The notes beneath the pieces were generated by a model that was given only the letters and a program-made list of their open reading frames with translations, was not told the DNA's origin and searched no databases. DNA of 22,110 bases from Candidatus Coatesiibacteriota bacterium (GTDB taxonomy: Bacteria; RBG-13-66-14; B26-G2), in NCBI GenBank assembly GCA_003647715.1, contig QMNJ01000010.1, positions 1-22,110 of the forward strand, given 5' to 3'. Shown piece by piece: positions 1-7,210 of this stretch. Both the position numbers and the translations under genes were made by a program. How positions within the stretch are numbered: the stretch's first letter is position 1; each line of letters opens with the position of its first letter.

Positions 1-1
1 A

Positions 2-880
2 ACCCAGGCAAGGGAGACACATATTAAATCGCTTGAAAAATATATCACAGAGGCAAAGCCACCGCCGGAGAGAATAATAGAGGTTACTATATACCCTGAG
101 TTCACACTTGAACCAATGGCGACATATTATCTCAGAGTGGCAAGGGGATATGGTTTTCTGGAAAAGATACTAAGCAACTATCTTGATGAGGAATGGTATG
201 AACTTAAGCCCCTTCACAATGGGAAGGCATCAGAAGAGAACCTTAAGAAGTATCTTGATTATATGAAGGACCTTTTCTATGGCTTCTATATAGAGTCCTG
301 TGTCAACATTGGAATAGAACCCGAACTTGAGGAGGGTGAACTGGAGAACGAAGCGGGTGGAGTGGTCAACCAGGCAAGAAGATATCTCCAGTTCTGGCAG
401 GATGCCCTCTCAGGTGACCCCCTGATGGGTGAAGACATAAGGGTGATAGTTCCAGTGGGAATGGTAGAAAGAGGTATGCTCTGCTGGGCGGTTCTGGGCG
501 TCAAGCCCGTTGTCATAAATGTGGCTTACGATAGATACCCTGTGGTCAAATCAGAGGTCCCTGGTGTAAAGCTTGATGGGAACTATAAAACCAGAAAATA
601 TACCATACTGGTGCCAGAGTTCGCAGAGGTGATAATCCCCACATCTGAGCCCCTGAACAGAGATGAATTCAGAAATTTGTGCGACAAGTATAAGACCAGG
701 GAGATGATAATAGAAGCACTTGAGTCATATAAGGGCAAATTAGAAGAGAAGAAATTTCTGGGTCTTGAAGGGAGCGGACTAACGCTTCTCGCCAAACTGT
801 CAATATTGCTGGTTATAATTGCTGTTGCTGTAATTGCAATGATTCTCATCTTCAGGTCTATAAGGAAGAAGAGGGAATAG
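2..880 (+). CDS. Unknown protein with C-terminal membrane anchor (5' partial)
   Basis: The frame is open back to base 2, so the Met codon at 116 is probably internal and the true start lies left of the window. About 292 residues are visible. I do not recognise the family. The visible part is a mixed, mostly soluble domain, followed by a charged helix and, near the C-terminus, one strongly hydrophobic segment of about 22 residues (codons at about 785-855). It ends in a short basic tail (RSIRKKRE). That layout fits a protein held in the membrane by its C-terminal helix with a short cytoplasmic tail. The stop is 8 bases before hemW, so it is the upstream member of the hemW-gatE operon. No function should be inferred from this context alone. 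The coding call is firm, the function unknown. Confidence 0.8.
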   Translation, partial: TQARETHIKSLEKYITEAKPPPERIIEVTIYPEFTLEPMATYYLRVARGYGFLEKILSNYLDEEWYELKPLHNGKASEENLKKYLDYMKDLFYGFYIESCVNIGIEPELEEGELENEAGGVVNQARRYLQFWQDALSGDPLMGEDIRVIVPVGMVERGMLCWAVLGVKPVVINVAYDRYPVVKSEVPGVKLDGNYKTRKYTILVPEFAEVIIPTSEPLNRDEFRNLCDKYKTREMIIEALESYKGKLEEKKFLGLEGSGLTLLAKLSILLVIIAVAVIAMILIFRSIRKKRE

Positions 881-888
881 GCATTTCA

Positions 889-1992
889 ATGGCGGGGCTT
901 TACATCCACATACCCTTCTGCAGAGGCAGATGCCCATACTGCGACTTCTACTCTATTGTCGCAGATGAAGAGACCATGCTCAACTACCCAGAGTTGATTT
1001 CAACCGAAGCAGAACTCATATCCATCGGCTTGAGGGGCAAACTACACATTGAGACCATATACATAGGTGGAGGAACACCTTCCATCAACCAGAAGGTCTT
1101 AACCGAGATAATCCACACTGTGAAGTGCTACTTTGATACAACAGAGGTGACCGAGTTCACTATTGAGGTCAATCCTGAGGATGTAGCCAATCTTGAAATA
1201 GATGCACTGAAGAATACCGGTGTCAACAGAGTGAGCTTAGGTGTTCAATCGCTTGATGATAAACAATTAAAAGTGCTCGGTAGGCGAACCAATGAAGAGA
1301 CAATTCAAAGGGCATATTATAAATTGAGAGATTCAGGTGTGGATAATGTATCTATTGACCTTATATATGGTCTCACTGAAGGCGGTATGAGGGTATGGGA
1401 CGAAACGCTTGACAGGGTGGCATCAATGAAGCCCGACCACATAAGTATTTACGAATTGAGCATCAGGGAGGACAATCCAATGCTCAGGTATAAAGCATAC
1501 GATGATGAAGTGGTGACAATGTATTCACATGCCATAAGCAAACTCACCTCTGCTGGCTACAGACATTATGAGATTTCAAATCTGGCGCTAAACGACCGCT
1601 TCTGCCTTCACAACTTGAACTACTGGAAATGCGGTGAGTATATGGGGCTTGGACCGTCCGCATCGTCATTTCTCAATGGTGTAAGATATACTAACTATCT
1701 GGACTTAGATTTATACCACCATGCCATTTCCAGAAGGCAACTACCCATAGAACATACCGAAGTATTAAATGAGGAGAGGAGAGCCAGGGAAGCCATGGTC
1801 CTTGCCCTCAGATTAGTGGAAGGTGTGGACATAGAAGAATTCAAGAAGAAATATCACTATGATGCAAAAATCCTTCTTAAAGACATCCCTGCGCATATAA
1901 AATGTAATCTTATCAACGAAAATTATGATAGAATATCGCTGACCCCTATGGGTCTTACTCTCTCGGATGAGTTGTTCGCATATCTTATATAA
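889..1992 (+). CDS. hemW: HemW-type radical SAM protein (heme chaperone family)
   Basis: The 367-residue protein opens with a radical SAM cluster motif, Cys11-x3-Cys15-x2-Cys18, followed by Asp-Phe. That CxF ending is typical of HemW; true HemN oxygen-independent coproporphyrinogen oxidases have CxC. A GGGTPS motif (SAM-binding region) follows near residue 62. The HemW signature HNxxYW is present as HNLNYW at residues 241-246. HemW proteins bind heme and a 4Fe-4S cluster and are thought to deliver heme to respiratory enzymes. They were long misannotated as coproporphyrinogen oxidases. Length is usual for the family (about 370-400). The start is ATG, 8 bases after the upstream stop. It sits second in the operon leading to gatE. 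Family call is secure; heme transfer in this organism is inferred. Confidence 0.92.
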   Translation: MAGLYIHIPFCRGRCPYCDFYSIVADEETMLNYPELISTEAELISIGLRGKLHIETIYIGGGTPSINQKVLTEIIHTVKCYFDTTEVTEFTIEVNPEDVANLEIDALKNTGVNRVSLGVQSLDDKQLKVLGRRTNEETIQRAYYKLRDSGVDNVSIDLIYGLTEGGMRVWDETLDRVASMKPDHISIYELSIREDNPMLRYKAYDDEVVTMYSHAISKLTSAGYRHYEISNLALNDRFCLHNLNYWKCGEYMGLGPSASSFLNGVRYTNYLDLDLYHHAISRRQLPIEHTEVLNEERRAREAMVLALRLVEGVDIEEFKKKYHYDAKILLKDIPAHIKCNLINENYDRISLTPMGLTLSDELFAYLI

Positions 1993-2024
1993 GTGTTTTT
2001 TGCAAACAGGTGGTGATAATTTGT

Positions 2025-2831
2025 ATGAATATACCAACTCGCCAATTGATGAAACTAATAACACTTTTATTAACAATGATATTCCTCGCTCTTCTGAACT
2101 CCTCCACCTGTAAAAGAGGCGACACCTACACAACCGGCTCTAAGTGGAGGGACGGTGCCTGGACCAGATACCGTATAACCTACCCTGACGGCAAGATTGA
2201 GGATGTATCACTTTCTATCACAGGCAAGGAGGGCTCTAATTATGAGGTAGAAATATCAACCCTTGGGCGTCGCTATGTTATAAGCATAAAAACACCTGAA
2301 GGCGGTATAATAGAACGTAATGAGCCTTTCATAGGTCAGGGGCAGGTCATCCTAAAGAAGGGCGGGAAACAGGCGATGTATGTTCCAGTAGTCAGGTTGG
2401 AGGAAATATTTGAGGGCTATGCACCTTATAATGCATTTGAGATACCTGAGTTAAGTATGAAGGGCTATGGCAGGGAGATGCTCTCTCTCCCCGATGGAAC
2501 CGAGATAGAGACAGAGCACTTTAAACATATCAGCAAGGGCAAGACACTGGAGGAAATATGGGTATCTCCAAAGGTGCCAATACTGGGCATTGTAAAGAGG
2601 ACACTGAAGGATGGCACCAGTATTATGCTGGTTGACTATGGTGGTAAGGGCGCAATGAAGTTGATAGAGGAAGAGGTCCTGCCATATGACCCTACTGCCT
2701 TTGAGGAGGAGAAACCACCCGAGGGTGAAACCACGGAAGTGATAGAGGGGAAAGAACCAGAAGAGTCAGAGGTGATATCGGGTGGTATGCTCTATAAGAT
2801 AATAAAGCCGAAATTAGAAGAAGAGAAATAG
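2025..2831 (+). CDS. Exported protein or atypical lipoprotein, unknown function
   Basis: I place the start at the ATG at 2025 rather than the GTG at 2010, because an SD-like AGGTGGTGAT (2008-2017) lies just upstream and overlaps that GTG. The 268-residue product begins with a short basic stretch and a hydrophobic core (residues about 11-24), then Asn-Ser-Ser-Thr-Cys29. This is a signal peptide. Cys29 could be a lipidation site, but the lipobox is poor (Thr at -1), so plain secretion is possible. The mature part is beta-rich, with a WRDGAWTRYRITYPDG stretch near its N-terminus. It ends in an acidic, Glu/Pro-rich tail. No known domain was recognised. It lies between hemW and gatE; the spacer to gatE is only 2 bases. 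Confidence 0.75.
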   Translation: MNIPTRQLMKLITLLLTMIFLALLNSSTCKRGDTYTTGSKWRDGAWTRYRITYPDGKIEDVSLSITGKEGSNYEVEISTLGRRYVISIKTPEGGIIERNEPFIGQGQVILKKGGKQAMYVPVVRLEEIFEGYAPYNAFEIPELSMKGYGREMLSLPDGTEIETEHFKHISKGKTLEEIWVSPKVPILGIVKRTLKDGTSIMLVDYGGKGAMKLIEEEVLPYDPTAFEEEKPPEGETTEVIEGKEPEESEVISGGMLYKIIKPKLEEEK

Positions 2832-2833
2832 TT

Positions 2834-4762
2834 TTGGGAATTCCCTGGGAATATTTCAAAGATTTTGACTTCACCCAACTTGGATTCAAGTGCGGGCTTG
2901 AGGTTCATTACCAGTTGAACACCAAGAAGAAACTGCACTGTAGATGTCCTGCCAAGATGGTGGATGGTGAACCAGATGCAGCGACCATCAGACATATGAG
3001 ACCCACTCTTTCGGAACTGGGTGAATATGATGGAACAGCATTGATGGAGTTTAAGACCAGAAAGGAGGTGGTCTATCTCCTCTACGATGAGGTGGTATGT
3101 ACCTATGAGATGGACGACACACCTCCTTTTCTGATAAACAGAGAAGCCCTTGATATAGCCATTGAGATTGCCCTGATGCTTAACTGCCACATAGTTGACG
3201 AGGTTCATATCACCAGAAAGCAATACCTTGACGGTTCAATCCCCACCGGTTTTCAGAGAACCGCAGTGGTGGGAATAAATGGCTATATTCCATACAAAGA
3301 CAGAAAAATTGGTGTGAGGCACCTGACGGTAGAGGAGGACGCATGTAGGGAGGTCTCAGATGTGGGGCACAGGATAACCTTCAAGACCGACAGATTGGGG
3401 ATACCGCTTGTAGAGGTTATAACTGAGCCACATATGAGGACTCCATGGGAGGTGGAAGAGGTAGCGTGGATGATAGGGCGCACTCTTAGGGCAACAGGGA
3501 AGGTCAGGCGTGGAATTGGCTCGGTAAGGCAGGACATCAATGTAAGCATAGATGGCGGAACAAGGGTAGAGATTAAAGGGGTGCCCAGAATAGGGTTGTT
3601 CGCCCCTCTTACCGCAATAGAAGCTCTGAGGCAGAAGGCACTATTGGAGTTGAGAGAAGAGCTATTGAGTAGAGGTTTCACCGCTGAGAATATGGAGTTC
3701 AGGGTAATGGATGTAGGTAGTGAGATATCGGAATTAATCTGCGATGCCCTTTCAAAACCTATCAAAAGCAATATGAAATTCAAGATGGTTGAGGCAAAGG
3801 GCTGGGATGACTTGCTTGCCTTTAACGTTCAGCCGGGGAAGCCATTTCTGCACGAGATATCAGAGAGGGTTCGGGTCATCGCCTGCCTGGACCGCCTGCC
3901 GAACATCCTCTCACCATCGTTAATCACCTCAATAACACCCGACGAAGTCCAGTGGAGTAAGTTTCTTAAGAAGCATAGTGTAGAGGAGAGGAGTGGTATC
4001 ATTCTGGTTTGGGGGGATGAGGACGATTTGAAAACTGCGGTAGATGAGATAATGATAAGGATGCGTGAGGCGACAATCGGTGTGGTCAATGAGACCAGGC
4101 AAGCATGCTCTAATGGGACAACCGACTTTGAGCGGATACTACCTGGACCAAATAGGATGTATCCCGACACCGACCATCCCCCTGTTCCCATAAGCAATGA
4201 ACACATAAAGGGAATTGAGGTAAACCTTCCCGAGAGACCCTGGGAAAGGGCAGAGAGATACAGACGGCTGGGCTTATCAGAGCATCTGGTAAATGAACTA
4301 CTTGACTCTAAATATCAGGACACATTTGATAGAGTTGCCTCCGAGGTGGCAGTCAACCCAACCATAATTGCGAAGGCGTTAGCAGAAGATATTAAGTGGA
4401 TTAGAAGAGAGGGATATGACACTGAGAAATTAAGCGATGAAAGGTTTGTGGAGATATTCAGGGCTTATGAGAGGGGATTGTTCCCCAGGGATATTCTTCC
4501 CTCGGTGATAATTATGACAATTGAGGATAGTAGAAGTATTGAAGTAATACTGAGGGAGAAGGGAATTGAGATGGTTAACAAAAGTGAGATAGCAAGCACA
4601 GTAAGAGAAGTCATAAAGGCAAATAATCCCACCCACCTAAACAACGATGCCAGATTCAGATATCTAATGGGCATAATAATGAGAGGGCTTTTTGGAAAGG
4701 CGGAGGGTGGCAAGGTGGCAGAGATACTCAAGGACTCATTGAGGAACCTCTCTTACCGCTAA
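2834..4762 (+). CDS. gatE: GatE-type Glu-tRNA(Gln) amidotransferase subunit E
   Basis: GatE activates Glu-tRNA(Gln) and, with ammonia from the GatD amidase, converts it to Gln-tRNA(Gln). The 642-residue product has the GatB/GatE cradle start GLEVHYQL (residues 21-28), a Cys-x-Cys pair (36, 38) and a CTYEMDDTPP block typical of GatE rather than GatB. Length also separates them: GatB is about 480 residues, GatE about 620-640. The extra length is the inserted GAD domain (roughly 280-430, shared with bacterial AspRS), followed by PGPNRMYPDTDHPP (about 436-449), which is characteristic of GatE. A helical C-terminal tail domain (Yqey-like) closes it. The start is TTG after a purine-rich stretch, 2 bases behind the previous stop. 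No GatD-like asparaginase is in the window. GatDE is regarded as archaeal, so this gene is odd in a bacterial setting. Confidence 0.92.
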   Translation: MGIPWEYFKDFDFTQLGFKCGLEVHYQLNTKKKLHCRCPAKMVDGEPDAATIRHMRPTLSELGEYDGTALMEFKTRKEVVYLLYDEVVCTYEMDDTPPFLINREALDIAIEIALMLNCHIVDEVHITRKQYLDGSIPTGFQRTAVVGINGYIPYKDRKIGVRHLTVEEDACREVSDVGHRITFKTDRLGIPLVEVITEPHMRTPWEVEEVAWMIGRTLRATGKVRRGIGSVRQDINVSIDGGTRVEIKGVPRIGLFAPLTAIEALRQKALLELREELLSRGFTAENMEFRVMDVGSEISELICDALSKPIKSNMKFKMVEAKGWDDLLAFNVQPGKPFLHEISERVRVIACLDRLPNILSPSLITSITPDEVQWSKFLKKHSVEERSGIILVWGDEDDLKTAVDEIMIRMREATIGVVNETRQACSNGTTDFERILPGPNRMYPDTDHPPVPISNEHIKGIEVNLPERPWERAERYRRLGLSEHLVNELLDSKYQDTFDRVASEVAVNPTIIAKALAEDIKWIRREGYDTEKLSDERFVEIFRAYERGLFPRDILPSVIIMTIEDSRSIEVILREKGIEMVNKSEIASTVREVIKANNPTHLNNDARFRYLMGIIMRGLFGKAEGGKVAEILKDSLRNLSYR

Positions 4763-4810
4763 CCTTCGGTTTCGGTGTTCAAGAAGATTAGAGATTTCGG
4801 AACTATCCCC

Positions 4811-5176
4811 CTATTCCCTTATCAAACCGAGCGCCTTTAAGTTCTCATACTCCCTATCGTCGCAGTGGAGAATAACTCGCTTATTCCCCCACCTCTGGTA
4901 TCTCAGCTCCTTCTCACTACCTACCATTCTGAATATCTCTATATAGTCACCATCTATTCTGAACTGAACCTCACCATCCCTCTCCCTCACCTTGAATGCG
5001 GACTCAATAGCAGACAGGAACTCCAATACCTTCTGCTTAACCTCTCTTGGTTTCTCGGGAATTGGAACATGGATTTGCTGAACAATTTTACCAAGGGGCG
5101 GTCTAACCTTAAGGGATGCTTTGATATCAATCTCGGGCATCTTACTTTCGCCACTCCTCTTACCGAAAATCGCCAT
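4811..5176 (-). CDS. Small unknown protein
   Basis: A 121-residue soluble protein with no recognised family. It has a basic N-terminus (MAIFGKRSGESK), a proline-containing stretch, a probable amphipathic helix (about 45-62), then alternating beta-like segments rich in charge (VQFRIDGDYIEIFRM) and a short C-terminal helix. There is one Cys and no signal peptide or membrane segment. The start is ATG, with GGAG 11 bases upstream, which is a long spacing. It converges on gatE with a 48-base gap and diverges from the DUF134 operon. The plus-strand open frame over the same bases has no protein-like composition. I believe the minus-strand gene is real from its balanced composition and start site, but no function can be offered. 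Confidence 0.6.
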   Translation of the reverse strand: MAIFGKRSGESKMPEIDIKASLKVRPPLGKIVQQIHVPIPEKPREVKQKVLEFLSAIESAFKVRERDGEVQFRIDGDYIEIFRMVGSEKELRYQRWGNKRVILHCDDREYENLKALGLIRE

Positions 5177-5193
5177 AATATTTATTACTCCAA

Positions 5194-5222
5194 TTCTAAT
5201 AGATGAACACAGATAAAATCAA
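5194..5222 (-). promoter_or_regulatory. Weak candidate promoter for the small minus-strand gene
   Basis: On the minus strand TTGATT (5217-5222) is followed after 17 bases by TTAGAA (5194-5199). An alternative -10, TATTAG (5196-5201), would leave a 15-base spacer. It lies 18-46 bases before the ATG at 5176. The match is modest and the region is AT-rich, so this is tentative. Confidence 0.3.
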
Positions 5223-5252
5223 ATAGATAATCATATTTGGTGGAAAAAAGAG

Positions 5253-5281
5253 TTGACACAAACATTCGGCAGTGGTAGAAT
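5253..5281 (+). promoter_or_regulatory. Strong sigma70-type promoter with extended -10
   Basis: A perfect -35 TTGACA (5253-5258), a 17-base spacer and -10 TAGAAT (5276-5281), with TGG just before the -10 (extended -10). The expected start of transcription is near 5288. It drives the DUF134 operon, giving a leader of about 35 bases with an SD sequence AAGGA (5312-5316). Confidence 0.8.
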
Positions 5282-5283
5282 AA

Positions 5284-5303
5284 TTATGAACATATGTTCA
5301 TAA
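5284..5303 (+). promoter_or_regulatory. 20-bp perfect palindrome over the transcription start (operator)
   Basis: The half site TTATGAACAT is followed directly by its exact reverse complement. The palindrome begins 2 bases after the -10 box and covers the predicted start point, so a bound dimer would block initiation. The core GAACATATGTTC resembles operators of ArsR/SmtB-type metal sensors. It also fits the core of the Gram-positive LexA box (GAAC-N4-GTTC), though without the usual flanking C and G. The helix-turn-helix DUF134 protein encoded just downstream is a third candidate. Which protein binds is unknown. Confidence 0.75.
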
Positions 5304-5322
5304 CGATATTTAAGGATATAAA

Positions 5323-5814
5323 ATGCCAAGACCGTTTAGAAAAAGACACATATATCATATACCGCATGTGAGTTGTTTTGGTCCCACTATGATGGGTAGA
5401 ACAACTCAGGGGAATCCTGTTGAGATAGGGCTTGATGAGTTAGAGGCGCTTCGGCTCGCTGATTACTCAGGTCTATCACAGGAGGAAGCATCTCAACTTA
5501 TGGGAGTATCAAGACCCACCTTTGGACGAATATTGAATAGAGCAAGATATAAATCATCTATGGCTCTTGTGAACGGTCTGCATATAACCATAACAGGAGG
5601 TAAACATATAATGGCAAAGAGGACATTTAAATGCGCTGACTGTGGTCATACATTTAGCGCTGAATACGGAACGCCAAGACCTTCAGAGTGTCCAAGGTGT
5701 GGTAGTTTGAATATTCACAGAATAGATTCTGATAGAGGGACCTGGCTCTCAACGGAGAGGGGAAGAGGTCCATGCGGAAAGGGTAATGGCAGACAAAGAG
5801 GTAGAAAACCATAA
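5323..5814 (+). CDS. DUF134 (UPF0251) DNA-binding protein with zinc ribbon
   Basis: Residues 1-95 match the DUF134/UPF0251 family: basic start MPRPFRKRHI, the stretch VEIGLDELEALRLADYSGLS, and a sigma-like helix-turn-helix (QEEASQLMGVSRPTFGRILNRA, about 53-74). From residue 97 a zinc ribbon follows with two CxxC pairs (CADC and CPRC), ending in a Gly/Arg-rich basic tail. At 163 residues it is longer than DUF134 alone, owing to the ribbon. The start is ATG at 5323 with SD AAGGA at 6-base spacing. An SD-like AGGAGG (5595-5600) precedes an in-frame ATG at 5611, so the ribbon might also be made separately. DUF134 genes often sit beside NifX-like genes in anaerobes, as here. A role as regulator of this operon is inferred. 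No enzymatic role is suggested. Confidence 0.88.
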   Translation: MPRPFRKRHIYHIPHVSCFGPTMMGRTTQGNPVEIGLDELEALRLADYSGLSQEEASQLMGVSRPTFGRILNRARYKSSMALVNGLHITITGGKHIMAKRTFKCADCGHTFSAEYGTPRPSECPRCGSLNIHRIDSDRGTWLSTERGRGPCGKGNGRQRGRKP

Positions 5815-5828
5815 ATGTAGGAGGTGAT

Positions 5829-6158
5829 ATGATGTATTACACAAGAGGATTAGGATTAGGTTTTCGTCACGGCTTTGGTGGCTGGTATGACAGACGAGTA
5901 GCCAGACCGACAACACCCTCAGGGTATAGATATGTAGGACCATGTAGATGTGGATACGGTCCCCACGCATTCTATGAAACACCAGAAGGCAGGGTTGTTC
6001 CCGCATACGAGGTCTTCAGCAGTGGATATACTGTTCCCTACACGAGGGAAGACCTTGAGGCAGAGAAGAGATACATTGAGGAAGAGATGAAACATCTTGA
6101 GGAGCGACTTAATGAAATAAAAGATAAACTTGAAAAAGAACAAAAGAAAGGAGAATAA
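5829..6158 (+). CDS. DUF5320-like Gly-rich protein with coiled-coil tail
   Basis: A 109-residue protein. The first 40 residues are rich in Gly, Tyr and Arg (GLGLGFRHGFGGWYDRR). A CRC pair follows near residue 39-41. The last 40 residues form a clear Glu/Lys coiled coil (YIEEEMKHLEERLNEIKDKL). This layout is that of DUF5320-type proteins found next to DUF134 and NifX-like genes in anaerobes; I base this on layout, not on alignment. A perfect SD, AGGAGGTGAT (5819-5828), directly precedes two Met codons. The second ATG (5832) has the better spacing of 7 from GGAGG and may be the true start. It lies 14 bases after the DUF134 stop. Function unknown. Confidence 0.75.
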   Translation: MMYYTRGLGLGFRHGFGGWYDRRVARPTTPSGYRYVGPCRCGYGPHAFYETPEGRVVPAYEVFSSGYTVPYTREDLEAEKRYIEEEMKHLEERLNEIKDKLEKEQKKGE

Positions 6159-6166
6159 GATAAACC

Positions 6167-6183
6167 GGGGGGAATAACCCCCC
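6167..6183 (+). other. G/C-only hairpin between operon genes
   Basis: Six G, loop AATAA, six C: a very stable 6-bp stem in an otherwise AT-rich region. It lies 8 bases after the DUF5320-like stop and 9 bases before the SD of the NifX-like gene (GGAGG, 6193-6197). No T-run follows, so it is not a classic terminator. It may protect the 3' end of the upstream message or tune expression of the downstream gene. Confidence 0.6.
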
Positions 6184-6204
6184 TTGCTATTTGGAGGATA
6201 TGAT

Positions 6205-6573
6205 ATGAAGATTGCAATAGTATCGGATGATGGGAAGACAATAGGTTCACATTTTGGCAGAACCAGGGGATTTGTCATATTTGAGGTTGATGGTAATAAG
6301 TTAGTGAAGCAAGAATACCTCCCAAACACCTTTACGGGGCACGCAAGACAGATGGAGGGCAGGCAAAACATTGACCGCCATGGAACAGTTATTAAGGCAT
6401 TAAGTGGATGCAAGGCAGTAATATCGCATGGAATGGGAAGAAGAATATACGATGATTTAATAAATGCAGGAATAGAGGTTTTCATCACTGATGAGGTTGA
6501 TGTTAAAAAAGCACTTGAGTTATATCTTAAAGGTAACTTAAAAGACAAACCGGATTTGGCCTGCTACCACTAA
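6205..6573 (+). CDS. NifX/NifB-type dinitrogenase cofactor-binding family protein
   Basis: The 122-residue product starts MKIAIVSDDGKTIGSHFGR, the usual opening of the NifX/VnfX/NifB C-terminal domain family (an RNase H-like fold). It contains an AVISHGMGRRIYDDL stretch corresponding to the family's conserved G-x-G region and ends with DLACYH. I chose the ATG at 6205 over the upstream TTG at 6184, because SD GGAGG (6193-6197) has 7-base spacing to 6205 and because the protein then begins at the domain edge. In nitrogen fixers such proteins bind iron-molybdenum cofactor precursors. Stand-alone members beside DUF134 genes occur widely in non-fixers and their ligand is unsettled. No nitrogenase gene is in view. 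It is the third gene of the palindrome-controlled operon. Confidence 0.87.
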   Translation: MKIAIVSDDGKTIGSHFGRTRGFVIFEVDGNKLVKQEYLPNTFTGHARQMEGRQNIDRHGTVIKALSGCKAVISHGMGRRIYDDLINAGIEVFITDEVDVKKALELYLKGNLKDKPDLACYH

Positions 6574-6624
6574 AGCAAGTAAGTTCCAGTTGAAATAAAG
6601 AACTGCAAATTCTACAATATTACT

Positions 6625-6999
6625 GTGATAAAGATAAATACAGACAAAGCCCCAAAACCGGTTGGACCATATTCACAGGCGATGCTTGCCGGTGGTCTGA
6701 TATTCATTTCGGGACAACTGGGCATAGACCCAATGACTGGTGACTTGAAGCGTGGTATTGAGGAGCAGACCAAGCAGGCAATGACTAACATCTCCCATAT
6801 ACTCGCAGAGGCAGGCTCATCAATAAGTGGAATAATCAAGATTACAGCATACCTGAAGGATATGAACGACTTCCCACTCTTTAACAGCATCTATAGTGAG
6901 TTTATGGGTGAGCACAGTCCCGCTCGTGCGTGTGTAGGCGTCGCATCTCTTCCCAGAAATGCTCTGATTGAGATTGAGGCAATAGCACTGGCATCATAA
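6625..6999 (+). CDS. ridA: RidA/YjgF family enamine/imine deaminase
   Basis: RidA hydrolyses reactive enamine/imine intermediates such as 2-aminoacrylate, released by pyridoxal-phosphate enzymes. The 124-residue length is typical. Visible family marks are the start KAPKPVGPYSQA, the FISGQLGIDP segment, and the C-terminal PARACVGVASLPRNALIEIEAIA, which carries the conserved Arg that holds the substrate carboxylate and the final Glu. The start is GTG at 6625; no other start codon occurs in frame before the upstream stop at 6580. No SD is visible, so initiation may be weak or leaderless. It lies 51 bases after the NifX-like gene and could be read through from it, but it may also have its own start. 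The family assignment is secure. Confidence 0.93.
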   Translation: MIKINTDKAPKPVGPYSQAMLAGGLIFISGQLGIDPMTGDLKRGIEEQTKQAMTNISHILAEAGSSISGIIKITAYLKDMNDFPLFNSIYSEFMGEHSPARACVGVASLPRNALIEIEAIALAS

Positions 7000-7115
7000 A
7001 CTGCCTGAAATATATTGATTATAGGTCTTATATATCTAATACCCATAATTTATCTAAAAGGAAATTATCTGATATATTTATTGGAATTGTGCATTTCAAT
7101 AGTGCCAAAATTATT

Positions 7116-7141
7116 GAATTATTATTTTTTAATTATAATTC
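7116..7141. repeat. Imperfect AT-rich inverted repeat upstream of the GalT-like gene
   Basis: GAATTAT and ATAATTC arms face each other around a T-rich centre, about 24 bases before the -35 box of the GalT-like promoter. It could be an activator or repressor site. The surrounding 7000-7210 is so AT-rich that chance is a fair explanation. Nothing else is seen in that gap apart from the promoter. Confidence 0.25.
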
Positions 7142-7164
7142 CTATACATATAAGAAAATAACTA

Positions 7165-7193
7165 TTGACTATTATCCAACATATTAGTTTAAT
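7165..7193 (+). promoter_or_regulatory. Candidate promoter of the GalT-like/glgA operon
   Basis: -35 TTGACT (7165-7170), 17-base spacer, -10 TTTAAT (7188-7193). The predicted start near 7200 leaves a leader of only about 10 bases before the ATG at 7211, with no SD in it. Confidence 0.6.
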
Positions 7194-7210
7194 ATTACTT
7201 TTGTTTGACT

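Noticed and set aside
4865..5206. Plus-strand open frame of 113 codons opposite the small minus-strand gene
   Set aside because: Its sequence is rich in Leu, Ser and Asn without domain character and it has no SD. The minus-strand reading has a more protein-like composition and a plausible start.
6184..6204. TTG start for the NifX-like protein
   Set aside because: The SD GGAGG lies inside this stretch and serves the ATG at 6205.
6574..6624. Terminator after the NifX-like gene
   Set aside because: Only 5-bp, AT-leaning arms and no T-run; not distinguishable from chance.
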